Source: Acholoe squamosa
Lineage: Eukaryota; Annelida; Polychaeta; Phyllodocida; Polynoidae
Length of the DNA stretch: 64,000 bases
Direction: 5' to 3'
NCBI GenBank assembly: GCA_949317995.1
Contig: OX439036.1
Location: 23,534,854 to 23,598,853, forward strand
The first letter of the stretch is position 1, and every line of letters starts with the position of its first letter. Below are positions 1 to 11,752 of this stretch, one piece after another. The notes under the pieces are model-generated. The model saw only the letters and a list, made by a program, of their open reading frames with translations. It did not search any database and had not been told where the DNA came from. A program made the translations under genes and the position numbers.

Positions 1-140
1 ATGGGAGACGATCGTCTACAACATCTAGGTCTTGGTACATATCTGTAACATTCTATATGTATGCTTCCCTGACCCTCTGCCATGTGTGCTGCAGTGGAAT
101 ATTGCATCAACCATAACAGTAGATAACAGTGTCTCCTCAG

Positions 141-235
141 GAAGAATGGGTCAGTGGCCGCGCATATGTGCACCACACACATCCGAGGGGATAGGAAAGA
201 GGAGATATAGACCCTTTTAAGTGGGCTAGGGAAGC
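141..235 (+). repeat. Dispersed ~95-bp repeat, copy 1
   Basis: This segment matches 47518-47612 in the same orientation with only a few differences, including a shared stretch covering GAGGGGATAGGAAAGAGGAG and the following AGATATAGACCCTTTT. No inverted termini or target duplication were seen. It is probably a fragment of a dispersed element that I do not recognise. Confidence 0.6.
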
Positions 236-317
236 GCGGCTAAACGTGTGTAAACATAATGCAAAGCCATATACAAACCACTATATCCTATACTGTATAC
301 ATGACACTAAATGCTTT

Positions 318-434
318 ACATATCCTATACTACTACCTTACACAAGCCCCCATGGTCTAATACCACTACTACCTGACACCAGCCCCCGCATCCTAATACT
401 ACTACCTGACACCAGCCCCCCCCACGTTCTATAC
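318..434 (+). repeat. Short minisatellite array (32-bp unit), about 3.5 copies
   Basis: Degenerate copies of the unit TACTACTACCTGACACCAGC followed by a C-run and a CATGTCC-like segment. It is the same unit as the large arrays at 1512-2082 (same orientation) and 8738-9372 (opposite orientation). Confidence 0.75.
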
Positions 435-435
435 T

Positions 436-1511
436 AGCGACAGCAGGCCATTTGGAAATAATGAATCTTATTTTTTTGCATTGTGTCATTGGAAAGTAGG
501 TAGAATTTGCAACATAGATATATGACTTTCAAATGATAATGCAACATCCACATTTTGGTAGGCACTTTCCCATCAATAAGAAAAGTTCACTTTTACCAAA
601 ACAAACCAGAAATCAAATACTGACAATTACAACTAGATCCAAAAGTATTTGTGCAATGAGAATTAACAAATGTGGAGGAATAGTAGTCTTCTTTGTAATC
701 CATATATTTTTATTGTTATATGTAGGCATATAATTGAATAAAAGAGTATTTCAATTGTGGAATTATGCACTGTCTTTACTGCACTTGCCTGTAGTCAAAC
801 AATACCTGCAGTACTTCACCTTAACTATGTCCATAATTACCCAATCACCTAGCTAAGGGCTGCCCGTACACTGGACCACACTCACCCACATTCATACTGC
901 CACATGGCTACTAGATGGCTATGCACAGTCACTGACAATTATTTCAGTGGTTGATAATAAAATCAGGAACAAATGTGTGAGTTTTTTCTGTCTGTATGCC
1001 CCTCACGCCTCTCACTCAGTTATCTAAATTCAATGGAATTATAGGAAACTGTCAGTGATTAAGTACAAAGTTTCCACCACTGGGGCAGTGTGCCCCACAT
1101 GTACAACTCTTCCAGGAACCAGCTAAGTCTGAATGCCATGTTGTATATCATTTTACAGCCAAAATACTTTTTCATGTTAGGAGGTAGGGTCCTCTGTTTT
1201 ATAATTAAAACACTAGGTAGGAAGTAAGGACATCACCTATTCTGTCAATCTAGATGTGTAAGAAAAACGTATAGGCACATTTTCTAATAGCATTCTCAAA
1301 TTCCAAATTGTAATGCTATTTTAGAGGGATTATCAGAACCATTCTACACACCTCATTCAAAATCTATTGTAATGATTTCTATAGTTGGTAGGTATTTACC
1401 TCTTATCAGATAAGAGTATGAACTTCCCCCAGATAAGAAGTCGTCGTCAGTTGTTTTTTGAATGTTGGTGCAAAAGTAGACTGTGCTGCCCTCTTACGAG
1501 CCTTGTGGCTG
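436..1511. other. Unannotated AT-rich stretch
   Basis: No exon, inverted repeat or tandem repeat recognised. The short open frames here (for example 533-733) have no recognisable motif. Confidence 0.5.
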
Positions 1512-2082
1512 CTACCTATACTACTAACTGACACCAGCCCCTATGTCCTAATACTACTACCTGTCACCAGCCCCCATGTCCTATACTACTACCTGACACC
1601 AGCCCCTGTATCATATACTACTACCTGACACCAGTCCCCATGTTCTATACTACTACCTGACACCAGTCTTCATGTTCTATACTACTACCTGACACCAGTC
1701 CCCATGTTCTATACTACTACCTGACACCAGTCCCCATGTTCTATACTACTACCTGACACCACCCCCATGTCCTATACTACTACCTGACACCAGTCCCCAT
1801 GTCCTCATACTACTACCTGACTCCATCCCCCATGTCCTATACTACTACCTGACACCACCCCCACGTCCTATACTACTACCTGACGCCATCCCCCAGGTCC
1901 TATACTACTACCTGACACCATCCCCATGTCCTATACTACTACCTGACACCATCCCCATGTCCTATACTACTACCTGACACCAGTCCCCATGTCCTCATAC
2001 TACTATCTGACACCAACCCCCACGTCCTATACTAATACCTGACACAGACCCCCCCCCCATATCCTTAACTACTACCACCTGC
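1512..2082 (+). repeat. Minisatellite array, ~32-bp unit, about 18 copies
   Basis: Tandem copies of a unit reading CTATACTACTACCTGACACC followed by AGTCCCCATGTC. Variation is mainly in the C-run and the AGCC/AGTC/ATCC segment. The last copies degenerate near a run of C. If the transporter gene starting at 8264 extends left, this array could lie inside one of its introns. It reads on the plus strand, opposite to the related array at 8738-9372. Confidence 0.9.
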
Positions 2083-2939
2083 TAGCAGCCCTTATTTCCC
2101 ACCATTCCCTATTCTAATACCTTACAATGGTATCTATTTTACATGTTTTCAGTCATAGGTCCATTAATACATCAACATGTGTCTCAATCGTGGGACGTTA
2201 TACCTTCTGCTGGTTCCTTTACAAGCATTGCCTTCAAGCAACATGGTTAGTGGTATGAACTACTGAAGTCCACAAAAGCAGCCTTACTAAGAGTCTTGCA
2301 CGACTACAATGCTGTACCAACTTCCCACAAACTACAATTTGAAAGCAACCTAGCCAAAGAGTATTGCCACTTTGATGGTAGGTACCAACTGTGAAACCAG
2401 AGCCCCCCTCTATTTGTCTTATAAATGAACTCTGGTAGAATACCCTCCTAGATTCTATAATGGAACCACTGAGTCATCCCCCCTATATTTAATGCCATCC
2501 CTTTACTGTCAGCCCGCCCAAGTAAATATACAGTGCAACGCTTTTTATTCTACTATACAATATTACCTTGTCTAGGCATGAACGCCCATACTGGATGTGC
2601 ATATAGTGCTGTAGTTACACATGGTTCTACGGCCTACTTACAGGTGTATTTATAGCCAATTTACAATTGGGGCTGAGAGTGTTGTGTACCCTTCCACCAG
2701 TTGTCCAAACAATTATCTCTTTTATCGCGCCATAGCAGTAATTGTATTCAACTCACAGACGTGGAGAGGGCCATAACAATTTTATCCATTTGTGTTTGTC
2801 TAAGCTATCAAATCTATTTACCATGAAAGCAATTTTTATTCAATCCTCGATTAGACCGAAAACCTGGTCTTATGAGTACATTCCTCTCTCAGATTTCATG
2901 GGTGCTGTTCCTGGCTGCCGTTCCATAGGTCCCCTCTGA
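2083..2939. other. Unannotated stretch
   Basis: No coding exon, inverted repeat or tandem repeat seen. The 65-residue open frame at 2742-2939 has no recognisable motif. Confidence 0.45.
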
Positions 2940-3460
2940 GGCTCGTATTTCAGGTGGAAGCCACTAACCCCCCTCCCCTCCCCTCCCCTCTCCCTTCCAC
3001 CGCCTCCCTCCGTAGAGGCAGAAGAGAGGGGGTTGGGCCTTAGTCCCGGGTTAGGCGGCGCTTTAGGCGCGGGTGAGGTTTTGGTCAGGGGGCGGTAGGG
3101 CGGGGCATCATGCAGAGGGGAGATAAGCCGGGCGGCCCCGTAATCAGGGCTGACTGAGCGGCACGGCGCAGCACGGCGCGGGATGAAGTGGTAATTGAAA
3201 ACGTCTATCTGCCGCCGCTTTGCCTTTGGTCAATCGTTCCCTTCCAGACTTCGCTTCCATTCATCTTATGTCCTACATTACCCCTCCACACCACCCCTCC
3301 TGCCTGCATGGCCTGTGTATGTTTGAGAATTGATATTTCGAATCAATAGAGGTTAAAGTCCGGACGCGCCGGATCCAGAGTCGTGGTAAATATGGACAGA
3401 TCGTCGGTCGGCGTCAGCTCCTCACACCACCCAGCCCTCAGCACCCCCTGCCTCTCCCCT
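2940..3460. other. C-rich and CpG-rich patch, possible regulatory DNA
   Basis: A pyrimidine-rich run near 2967-3010 is followed by CpG-dense sequence (3040-3190) with GGCGC and GGGCG words, then a pyrimidine-rich tract to about 3600. CpG density stands out from the AT-rich flanks. There is no open frame of note. It could be an enhancer or an unmethylated island. This rests on composition only. Confidence 0.25.
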
Positions 3461-5100
3461 CCTCCAACCCTCCTATATATATCCTCTTCCTTCTCCTCCT
3501 CACTCTCATATATCCCTTCTCCATGGCCCCCTTTCTCTTCTCCCTAATATCCATCTCTTATTTGCTCTCCACATCCACCCACCTCCTTTACGTCCTTGTG
3601 GACGGGTATATACGTCAGCAGTACGTCAAGGACATGTAGATGATGGGGGTAGGTCTGAGTGCATTATGTTAATTCTGATCGTTCAGTCATGTGATAATGT
3701 CGATCCCAGCTCTGTAAAGTCGAGATTAGGAGCTGCTCGATAATCAGCACGGTAAAGAAGGTAGTAGGGTGCCCCTACGGAGGATGGAGTGAATCCCACC
3801 CCGATCCCCCACCCCACCCCTTCCCCTTCACAGCAGAACCATCACCCGCACTATCCCCACCACACTCTAATAAATAAGTGTAGAATCTAAGTAGGCATCC
3901 TCATAGATTGGAACATGGACCACTATAATTGCAATGCAGTGAAGCAGTGTCGTCCTTACCATGAAACTTCAGATGGTAGTACAGTAAAACACTGTGGTAC
4001 AAGGAACCTCTGTATAATTAGCAGTGGAAGCGATGACCCAAGTTGCTGGAGAACCGCCGTTAATTTGACGGCATTATTTTGATAGTGTAGTCATAAGCCT
4101 CTTGCTTCACCCCACCGCACAGGCAGGCAGAGCCCATCCCCAACCTCCTGTGCCAACCCCACACCCCTCAAGGCCTCCACTACCCTGCAATTCACGCTCT
4201 GTTAAAATGGCCAAATGAATTGCATCCGTTTATGACAGATTCCCTGATTGTAATATAATAATGAAATGATTAAGTGGCAATGACAAAACATCGCATCTCC
4301 AGTAATTATGGCACAGTATGGACCATGCTTAAATGCACAAAATCAATAGTGACTCAGTGAGTGGCGCTTGAGGCGTTTTGCTCGGCACCAGCCTGCCTCT
4401 GGTAACTGGGATAGGAAGCTGCTCACAGGGACAGAGGAGCAGCTTAGAGAAGGAAAACCAGTACATTTATAATATAATTGAGTATAATTTCAATTAATTT
4501 AGGCTAGGGTTTTTGGAAAGCCATTATAGCTATAGTATACAATGGTGCATGGTTTGAACCCTTTTAGGCTAAGATTTTGGTGCACTGCAAAGTGTGAAAT
4601 GGCTATTTGCAAATTAACACCAAGGTATGCATGCATACTGTGCGCTTCAGCACCGTAGGTCCTTGGATAGTGTTTGATTATCAATAGAGAATTTGAACAA
4701 TGCAAATGCCTTGGGTGGCAATCACATAATTGAAATCTCTAGAGGAATAAATGGTCTGAAATCACAGAAGGTGTGCAAATGGGAATTTTGGTGAAAGTCA
4801 GCCCCCTACACTTAGGATTTTGATTTTTCCCCAAATTTTTTTGGGTCATATTTTTGGGCTCAATGAGTTCTTGATGTTACATATCGGTTTTAGTGGTCCA
4901 ATATCAATATTCTGGGCTCCAGGGGGTTGAACATACCTAAAATTGACCCCTTTCAGCTTGGAAAATCAATGAAATCGACAAGTTTCATCATTTTTTGTAG
5001 AATGAGGACTAGGTATGTGTCTGTCCACTTTTATTATGTAAATTATAGAGTCTTGTGGTGAAATAGGAGCAAAAATTATGTTCATGGTCGGATTTTTTCT
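3461..5100. other. Unannotated stretch
   Basis: Pyrimidine-rich at the start, then AT-rich unique-looking DNA. No supported exon or repeat. The part from about 4790 may be a decayed outer unit of the array that follows, since its style is similar, but I could not align it confidently. Confidence 0.4.
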
Positions 5101-6335
5101 ATTCTTCTGGAGCATTTTACTTTTTGTAAAGTGGTCTGTCCGGGCGATAATTTGGTCATTTGGCCTCCCCCCATTAAATAGCTAAAAGTGAAATGGGTTC
5201 AATTATGCCTTAAAAGATTTGCTACATGTTGGGGGTAAAGTATGTTGAAAACAAAATTTGATTTCCTCCATAAACTTCACTGTGAGGGGGCAATGAGTGA
5301 TTTTCCTTGAAAATCCCCCTTTTTCCTTGTCCGGGCGAAAAATCATGTTCCTTCCCCTCCTGTGTAGGATTAACACATTTAACTATCCTAACTAAGTCAG
5401 TTATTTACCCCCTACATATACATAAGTGCCCAATGTATAGGGCAATAGATTACTCTCCATCCTTTGCAGTAGCAGAGATGGGAAGTGCTATTTTGTCCGG
5501 GCGAAATCGTGTCCGGGCGAGTGACCATTGAATAACATGCCATGTTGAGGGGTTGATTTCCTACAGAAATTAGAATTTTATCTTAATGAGAATAATAGCT
5601 CTAGACCATTTAGACCTGTAGATTACAGAAATCTCATTGTTATTTATATCAGATGTGTCTTTGATATCATGAAATGAGTGTACTTATAATAAATGTTTGT
5701 AGTGATTCTTGGCATATGTCCGGGCGAATGACATTTGAGTAATATGCCATGTTGAGGGCTTGATTTTCTACAGAAACAATTGTCATATTACCATGACAAT
5801 CTCAGATCTAGACCATTTTGACCTGTAGATCATGAAAATAACATGTTTCTTTATGTCAGATGTGATCTTATTGTCGTAAAATGAGAATACTCTTAACGGT
5901 TTTTATCATGATTCTGCCTACATTTCTTGTCCTCACACAAAATTCAATATTCCTGCCCCTCCTCTGCACAATAGGGATATTCAAATATCCTAACTATGCC
6001 CGTTATTTACCCCCTACATATACCTTAGTACTCAATGTATGGGATAATTGATTGCTGCTAAACCTTTGCAGTATCAGGGATAAGAAGTGCTTTTTTGTCC
6101 AGGTGAAATTGTGTCTGGGCGAGTGACCATTGAGTAACATGCCATGTTGAGGGTTCGGTTTCCTACAGAAATAATCATTTTATCTCATTGAAAATCACAG
6201 ATCTGGACCATCTTGAGCAGTAGATGATGGAATTCACATTGTTATCTGTGTCAGCTGATTCCTTGCTATCATAAAATGAACCTACATTTAATGGATTTTG
6301 ATCACAATTCTGAACATAATGTCCAGGCAAGTGAT
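5101..6335 (+). repeat. Higher-order tandem repeat marked by GTCCGGGCGA (~600-bp period)
   Basis: The word GTCCGGGCGA or a close variant occurs near 5138, 5329, 5495, 5511, 5718, 5929, 6097, 6113 and 6321. Paired positions repeat at about 600-602 bp (5329/5929, 5495/6097, 5511/6113). Within each long unit a ~207-bp subunit recurs, carrying the word, an ATGCCATGTTGAGGG segment, a TTTCTACAGAAA-like segment and GACCATTTTGACCTGTAGAT. Right-hand copies are more decayed (GTCCAGGTGA, GTCTGGGCGA). No long coding frame runs through the units. Confidence 0.8.
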
Positions 6336-7196
6336 GAACTACAAGGTATTTTGAACAGAAATTACAGATTTTTTCCCCATCAAAATTATATACCACCTGA
6401 TAGTACATGCCGTGGGCATTGTATTCCATATAATCAATAGTTCCTTCCATAGTCTGTTAAGCTTTTATATAGAACAGAAAGAAAAAGAAATGAATATCTT
6501 AGAATCTGAGATTTACTTGAATTCCAGGCTAGGCCCTATAGGAAAATGACCTGAGGGAAAGGCAAAAAGCCCATTACATCTAACTACAATACTCCAAACC
6601 CAACCATTAGACCCAATACTACAAGCAAAATCATAATAACAGTGGACCAGAAGCATATCATAGGTCATTTTGAATCAATAAAGGGAAAATACCCCGAATG
6701 GTCATTCGGGAGGACATCGTTTCCAGGTAGATAGGTTCTAGGCATTGCCATAGCAAAGGTTTTCATATTTAACTCATAATATTTCATGTGCAGTTACCCC
6801 AAGACCTATACACTATCCACAAAAAATATTTTTGAGAAACTACATATTTTTTTCTCAGACCTCTCAAAACTCCACCAAGGCCTATTTGCACACTTTCTAT
6901 GATTTTTGACCAAATAATGATTATATTCAATATATACAAATGTACGCAGTGGGTATAAACGATGATAGCATAATGGTAGTGCGGAGATATAAGTGTTTGC
7001 TAAATTGGACAAATATTGGATAAAGCAGGCATTAGATCAACAATTGAATAAAAAAATTGATTTGTTTAATATCTTGACTGATATATGCTTTGTGCCTACA
7101 TGAGGTCAACGTTAACGTTTCGTATGGCATGGGTAAACAATTGTCAAACTGAGATGGGCCCAAAGCAGAATTCCAAAATGGGCCCAAACATACTCA
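6336..7196. other. Unannotated AT-rich stretch
   Basis: Unique-looking AT-rich sequence. No exon, hairpin or tandem repeat supported. Confidence 0.4.
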
Positions 7197-7460
7197 GGAG
7201 GCAATTTCTTAACACACTACGAGTGCTGCCCTTTAAATCGTAGTGAGGACCTAATAATTTGGCCATAACAGTACCATGCACTAGTAGTCCTTAATGTCTG
7301 CATCAGTATGACTGCCCTACTGAACTTTATGCAAAATACTGCATAGCTGCTAATCGTAGTGAGCAGTCGTAGGGCAGTTCCTACGATAGCCTGGCTTATT
7401 CTTGGCATTTTTAAAGTGTAGTGGCTGTGTGTAGTCGTAGTACATTGAGAAATGGCCTCC
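7197..7460 (+). mobile_element. MITE of the GGAGGYCATTTCT family
   Basis: The left end begins GGAGGCAATTTCTTAACACA and the right end, reverse complemented, begins GGAGGCCATTTCTCAATGTA; both then continue into ACTACGA. Length is about 264 bp with no coding capacity. Other copies are at 15190-15402 (inverted), 16762-17385 (interrupted) and 62168-62402. A target duplication could not be settled by eye. Confidence 0.75.
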
Positions 7461-8074
7461 AGCCCAATGTATTCTTGTCATTTAGAATATACTGCTTATC
7501 ATTACCTGGTAATACTTTACTATTGATAAGAGATAATTTTCACGTTTTCTATGATAATGAACTGTTCGAGTCCAAAATGTCCCAACGGAACTGCGCCTTG
7601 TACTTTCTACACTAATAATAAACCAATGAACATTAATTGATTAAATTAAATACACCATACATTCACTTATATCCGTAGTGAATCAAGATCTAATTGTCTG
7701 TATGCACATTTCGTCGCATTAGTGCAAGAAGGTTGTAACTACATTTTTCATGTTTTGCAGGAGAGGCAAAAGAAGAGTTCCACCTACTATAGTACAAAGT
7801 GGAAACTACAATATCACAGTCACCTGTTGTCATATAAATAATAGATAGAGCCTCAATAGATCCTCAGTTGGTAGATAAGGGTCAAGAGATGCTCAAACAG
7901 AAGAAAACTCATTTTTGCCTAAATGTCAGTTACAAACTTCTTGCACTAAGGCGACGAAATGATCTATTTACACAGAGCCCTAAGTCATTATACTCTAATA
8001 AAATAGTCTATACCAATTGAATGCCGATTAAGTCTTAATAAGTTAAAAAGGAAATAATATAAGAATCAACTTAC
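7461..8074. other. Non-coding DNA, probably the start of intron 1 of the transporter gene
   Basis: This lies directly downstream (minus strand) of the splice donor at 8074. No second exon was recognised. Confidence 0.4.
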
Positions 8075-8264
8075 TTTGCTCAGCCATCGGGGCATGGTAG
8101 AGCGATTCCAGTTCAACAACAAATACTCCAAAACTGTACGTGATGCCAGAACGTACAACTGTGACGATAAGGACGCAAACGCAAATAATCCACCCCTTCC
8201 GGTCCTCTAATATGGCGTCCCGGAATTGGTTAATGCTGTAGCTTAGATTCTGGAGAACCGCCAT
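8075..8264 (-). CDS. Monocarboxylate-transporter-like (SLC16, MFS) protein, first coding exon, partial
   Basis: Reading from 8264 leftward, the exon encodes 63 residues plus one base (phase 1). The start sits in ACCAAGATGGCGG, a good Kozak context that also looks like a YY1 site. Residues 1-20 are a cytosolic N-terminus. The first transmembrane helix follows (DRKGWIICVCVLIVTVVRSG at 21-40), then ITYSFGVFVVELESLYHAPM. The order charged residue-GW, hydrophobic helix, SFGVF, acidic stretch is the usual start of SLC16 proteins, which move monocarboxylates or related solutes across the plasma membrane, often with protons. The exon ends at CAAA|GTAAGT, a consensus donor. In this family the next residues are normally a Ser/Thr-Trp-Ile segment, which fits the cut. 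Later exons were not found leftward, so they may be beyond the window or missed. The substrate cannot be told from one exon. Confidence 0.72.
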
Positions 8265-8400
8265 CTTGGTGGTTCTGTCCGGTTCCTAGGTTTAGTTAAC
8301 TATATAATATGGGGATCTATATTTACAACTATAACAAGTGAGAGCCACTACTAGAGACTCCACTTCTAGGTTTGTCCTAGCCTACGGCATGTTGACGCTG
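8265..8400 (-). promoter_or_regulatory. Presumed 5' UTR/promoter-proximal region of the transporter exon
   Basis: This is the region just upstream of the start codon on the minus strand. No TATA box or clear initiator was recognised. The only notable motif is AAGATGGCGG across the start codon, a YY1-type element often found near TATA-less starts. Placement is inferred from position. Confidence 0.25.
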
Positions 8401-8737
8401 CTCCACGGGCCAACACCTGCAAGTAGAAAAGGGAGGGAATAGTATCAATAAGATAATGAAAGCAAGGTGAGAATGGACAAGGTAAGTTTGCAAAACTGCA
8501 TGTAAGAATCCGGTAAGTGAGAGTTACTTTCAGAAAACCTACAACTACAAATTGAATGTGTATCATTAACCGCAAGAAGACAACGAATAGATCTATGTCC
8601 CATATAGATGTATTATCCCGGGACTGTGAAAATAACCTGAAATAAGGTGAGGTGTTCGACTTAAAGTACCAACCTGCCTAGTGGTTGGGTAAGGGTTAAC
8701 TTTCCCTATCAGTAAAGGACATGGGGGCTCAGATCAG

Positions 8738-9372
8738 CACTGGTGTAAGGTAGTAGTATAGGACATAGAGGCTGGTAGTAGTATAGGACATGGGGACCAG
8801 CGCCAGTTAGTAGTATAGGATATAGAGGCTGGTGTCAGGTAGTAGTATAGGACATGGGGCAGGTGTCAGGTAGTAGTATAGGACATGGAGCAGGTGTCAG
8901 GTAGTAGTATAGGACATGGGGGATGGAGTCAGGTAGTAGTATAGGACATGGGGGATGGAGTCAGGTAGTAGTATAGGACATGGGGGATGGAGTCAGGTAG
9001 TAGTATAGGACATGGGGGATGGAGTCAGGTAGTAGTATAGGACATGGGGGATGGAGTCAGGTAGTAGTATAGGACATGGGGGCTGGTGTCAGGTAGTAGT
9101 ATAGGACATGGGGGCTGGTGTCAGGTAGTAGTACAGGACATGGGGATGGTGTATGGTAGAAGAATAGGATATGGGGGCTGGTGTCAGGTTGTATTATAGG
9201 ACATGGGAGCTGGTGTCAGGTAGTGGTATTGGACATGGGGGCCAATGCCAGTTAGTAGTATAGGATATGGGGGCTGGTGTCAGGTTATATTATAGGACAT
9301 TGGGGCTGGTGTCGGGTAGAAGTATAGGACATGGCTGAGCTGGTATCAGGTAGCAGCGTAGGACAGTAAGAT
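8738..9372 (-). repeat. Minisatellite array, ~32-bp unit, about 20 copies, inverted relative to 1512-2082
   Basis: On the plus strand the unit reads GGTAGTAGTATAGGACATGG followed by GGGCTGGTGTCA. It is the reverse complement of the unit at 1512-2082. Near 8930-9060 are at least five almost identical copies with GGATGGAGTCA, a local homogenised block. The edges are more degenerate. It lies about 0.5 kb upstream of the transporter start codon. Confidence 0.9.
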
Positions 9373-9786
9373 GTAGGTTAAGAGTATAAGATATGTCAAG
9401 CAGAGCTTTGGTATTCAGTGGCAATGTGGGACTTGGATACCATGTAGGAGTGACTGGGTAGTAGCATTGCACATTATGGCCTGGTAGCAAGCTCTAACAT
9501 GATAGGAATTTACATGTGGGTGATTATGCAGTTCATTATTTGATATGTCCAATAATGATGGTTTGTAGTAAATGGAAAGGGTTTAGTCTAAAGTCAGTCA
9601 CTTGATAATGCCTGGTTGTTATTCACAGCTCAAGCTAAGAGAGAATGTAAGGAATGTTTGAAGTACATGGTTTATGTGGAGAAGCTCATTCCCTCCTGTG
9701 TCCCTGACAACAGCACGAGCAGATCCTCCTGGAATCTCCATTCACCAGGGAGGGGGCTCAGCCCAGGAATGTGCCATTTAGATAAA
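9373..9786. other. Unannotated stretch
   Basis: No feature beyond degenerate minisatellite traces up to about 9490. The 60-residue open frame at 9616-9798 has no recognisable motif. Confidence 0.4.
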
Positions 9787-9821
9787 ATGAATCGCTAGAC
9801 AAGGATTGATCTAGCGATTCA
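9787..9821. repeat. Short perfect hairpin
   Basis: TGAATCGCTAGA and its exact complement TCTAGCGATTCA are separated by about 11 bases. It could be a foldback remnant. No poly-T follows directly, so there is no terminator argument. Confidence 0.5.
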
Positions 9822-10082
9822 CAATTTTCAAAATGTGACCCCCATGAATCACCTCGTACATTGACCTACCGTATGAATATAATAAAAGGTTCCAACCGAC
9901 CTTTTTAAAGATACATCATTTTACGGCGCTTTGCTTAGTATCGATCAATGTATAATGGGTAAGCATGGAATAAATGATACTCCTAGTTTATTGCCTTTCG
10001 TACTATAAGTCATTTCATGGCATGATTCCAAAGCCATTATCTAAACCATTATTAGTGCAGTTCCCTTGGTTGTATTTCTTTA

Positions 10083-10302
10083 TAGGGTAGATTAACCTTA
10101 ATACATCCACATACCCTGAGATGACCACCCTATAAATTGACCAATTTAATGGTTTTACTACCTTAATTAACATTGCTGAATCGTTCTAAGCATTGGATCT
10201 ACCAGCTGGTAATGTTGATCCAGTAGCAAATCCCATTAAAATGGCAATCTTGTTGGTTGGATGTCTTAAGGTATGTGGATGTCTTTAGGTTAACCTACCC
10301 TA
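10083..10302. mobile_element. MITE with GGGTAG termini and TA target duplication
   Basis: The element (10085-10300) has ~33-bp inverted termini: left GGGTAGATTAACCTTAATAC then ATCCACATACC, right (reverse complement) GGGTAGGTTAACCTAAAGAC then ATCCACATACC. It is flanked by TA on both sides, as expected for Tc1/mariner-type insertion. It is non-coding. Elements with similar ends are at 28207-28373 and 35728-35950. Confidence 0.8.
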
Positions 10303-10554
10303 CGCTGGGGCTCGGCTTGGGAAGGAGGTTGCAATTACAGAGAAATGCCCTAGTAGTGTGTCTGAGAAGAGTAGGAAACTTCATTTTGTGACAAATAAAA
10401 ATGCCAGCTTGTCTTTGGAGAGAGCGGTGCCAGTAAACCAAAGGGCACTCGATGCACGTCTCCTATGCCTAACACGTACACAGGGGGACTGGAGTAAATT
10501 GTGCGTGAAGACGCCGTAAGGACAGTACGTGGGCAGCACATCTAATACCAGGGT

Positions 10555-10625
10555 CGTCCTCCTGGGCAGTACAAGTAATGTCAGTCTGCCGCCTGTCCCT
10601 TCTCCTGTAATGTATCTGCTTGTTA
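10555..10625 (+). repeat. Duplicated ~65-bp segment, copy 1
   Basis: This shares AGTCTGCCGCCTGTC, a TGTAATGTATCT segment and CTTGTTACGG, in order, with 11690-11752. It lies in a moderately CpG-rich block (about 10430-10720), where the open frames on both strands lack recognisable motifs. It could be a conserved non-coding duplicate or a repeat fragment. Confidence 0.45.
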
Positions 10626-11570
10626 CGGCCGGTAGACTAATGTCTTCTCCCCGCCCAGTACACTCATTCCCCAACCCGACCCACCTAACTCTGACTCAGG
10701 GGCCGCCGGGGCATGTTTGACAACCATGATGAGGGACTGAAATAGGACAGTAGTAATATTTTCATAAGCCAGTTTCCTTTTATAATAAAGTACCACTTGA
10801 GCTGCAATATATGAATAAGGTGACTTTATTTATCACAAGTCAATGCAAACTCTGCTGGCGATATGACTCCCTGGGCAATGCACTTTTATTGAGCAACCAA
10901 GGTAGTGGAACACAACCCCAGGGTTGTATAAGGGGAGGGGGCAGGCTAGGGGTGAGAGGGCAATTAGTGATTAGCTCAGTAGAAAGGGTAAGCCAGGCCA
11001 AGGGTGGCTTTTAGTAACGGACGGATACTCAGAGTAAAGGATATATGACCATGGAGGTTCAGGAGGTCATTTCTTAGTGCACTACAATCTGGAATCTCAA
11101 TGCTATTCCTTTTGGGAAATTTGTTACGACTTGGAAGGTGCAGTCACAATCCTCCTGACTCAAGAGTATCCTAGCAGGCCACTGCTCAGTTTATTAAGAC
11201 TTCTGTGTTTTCTTTCAGGAGATATGGGCAAATAGCAGCAGTAGATCTCATCTGACTGCTGTACCGTTTTTGTATGCTCTCAGCCCCAATTGTAAATGGG
11301 CTATAAAGACCACTGTAGTGGGTACAGTACAACCCAAATCGGATCATTGGATTTGTACTGACAGCAACTACCACTGTTTTCCAAAAATAGAAGCAATGTA
11401 CTTTACAAAGCTTGCCACGGTCTGACAGTGAAGATACATCCTAATTCTCCCCTGGATTGGTATGTATCTAGCTTATTCTAATGATTTCCCCTTCCTGGCA
11501 TTGAAAATGTCGATTTGAATTCTGTTTTCAAACCTTTGCTCTAGCCCCCACCATTCCCTACTAACATCGA
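10626..11570. other. Mostly unannotated; MITE-end-like sequence at about 11066
   Basis: CAGGAGGTCATTTCTTAGTG followed by CACTACAATC at about 11064-11094 resembles the left end of the GGAGGYCATTTCT MITE family, but no matching right end was found nearby. The rest shows no supported feature. Confidence 0.35.
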
Positions 11571-11647
11571 TAGTCCACTAGGCCTCTGTCACAGAAATTT
11601 AAATAGGAAATGTATGGCTCAATCGCGCGACAGAGGCCAGTGGACTA
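11571..11647. repeat. Foldback element with ~19-bp arms
   Basis: TAGTCCACTAGGCCTCTGTC at the left is matched by GACAGAGGCCAGTGGACTA at the right, one base shorter, around a ~38-bp centre. It is a small MITE or a snapback remnant. Confidence 0.65.
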
Positions 11648-11689
11648 CGGATCTTATCAGCTTATAGTGATTATCACATTAATGCTACA

Positions 11690-11752
11690 AGTACTACCAG
11701 TCTGCCGCCTGTCTCTCCTCATGTAATGTATCTCCTTGTTACGGCTTAGATA
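11690..11752 (+). repeat. Duplicated ~65-bp segment, copy 2
   Basis: Partner of 10555-10625 in the same orientation, about 1.1 kb away. It lacks the GC-rich surroundings of copy 1. Confidence 0.4.
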
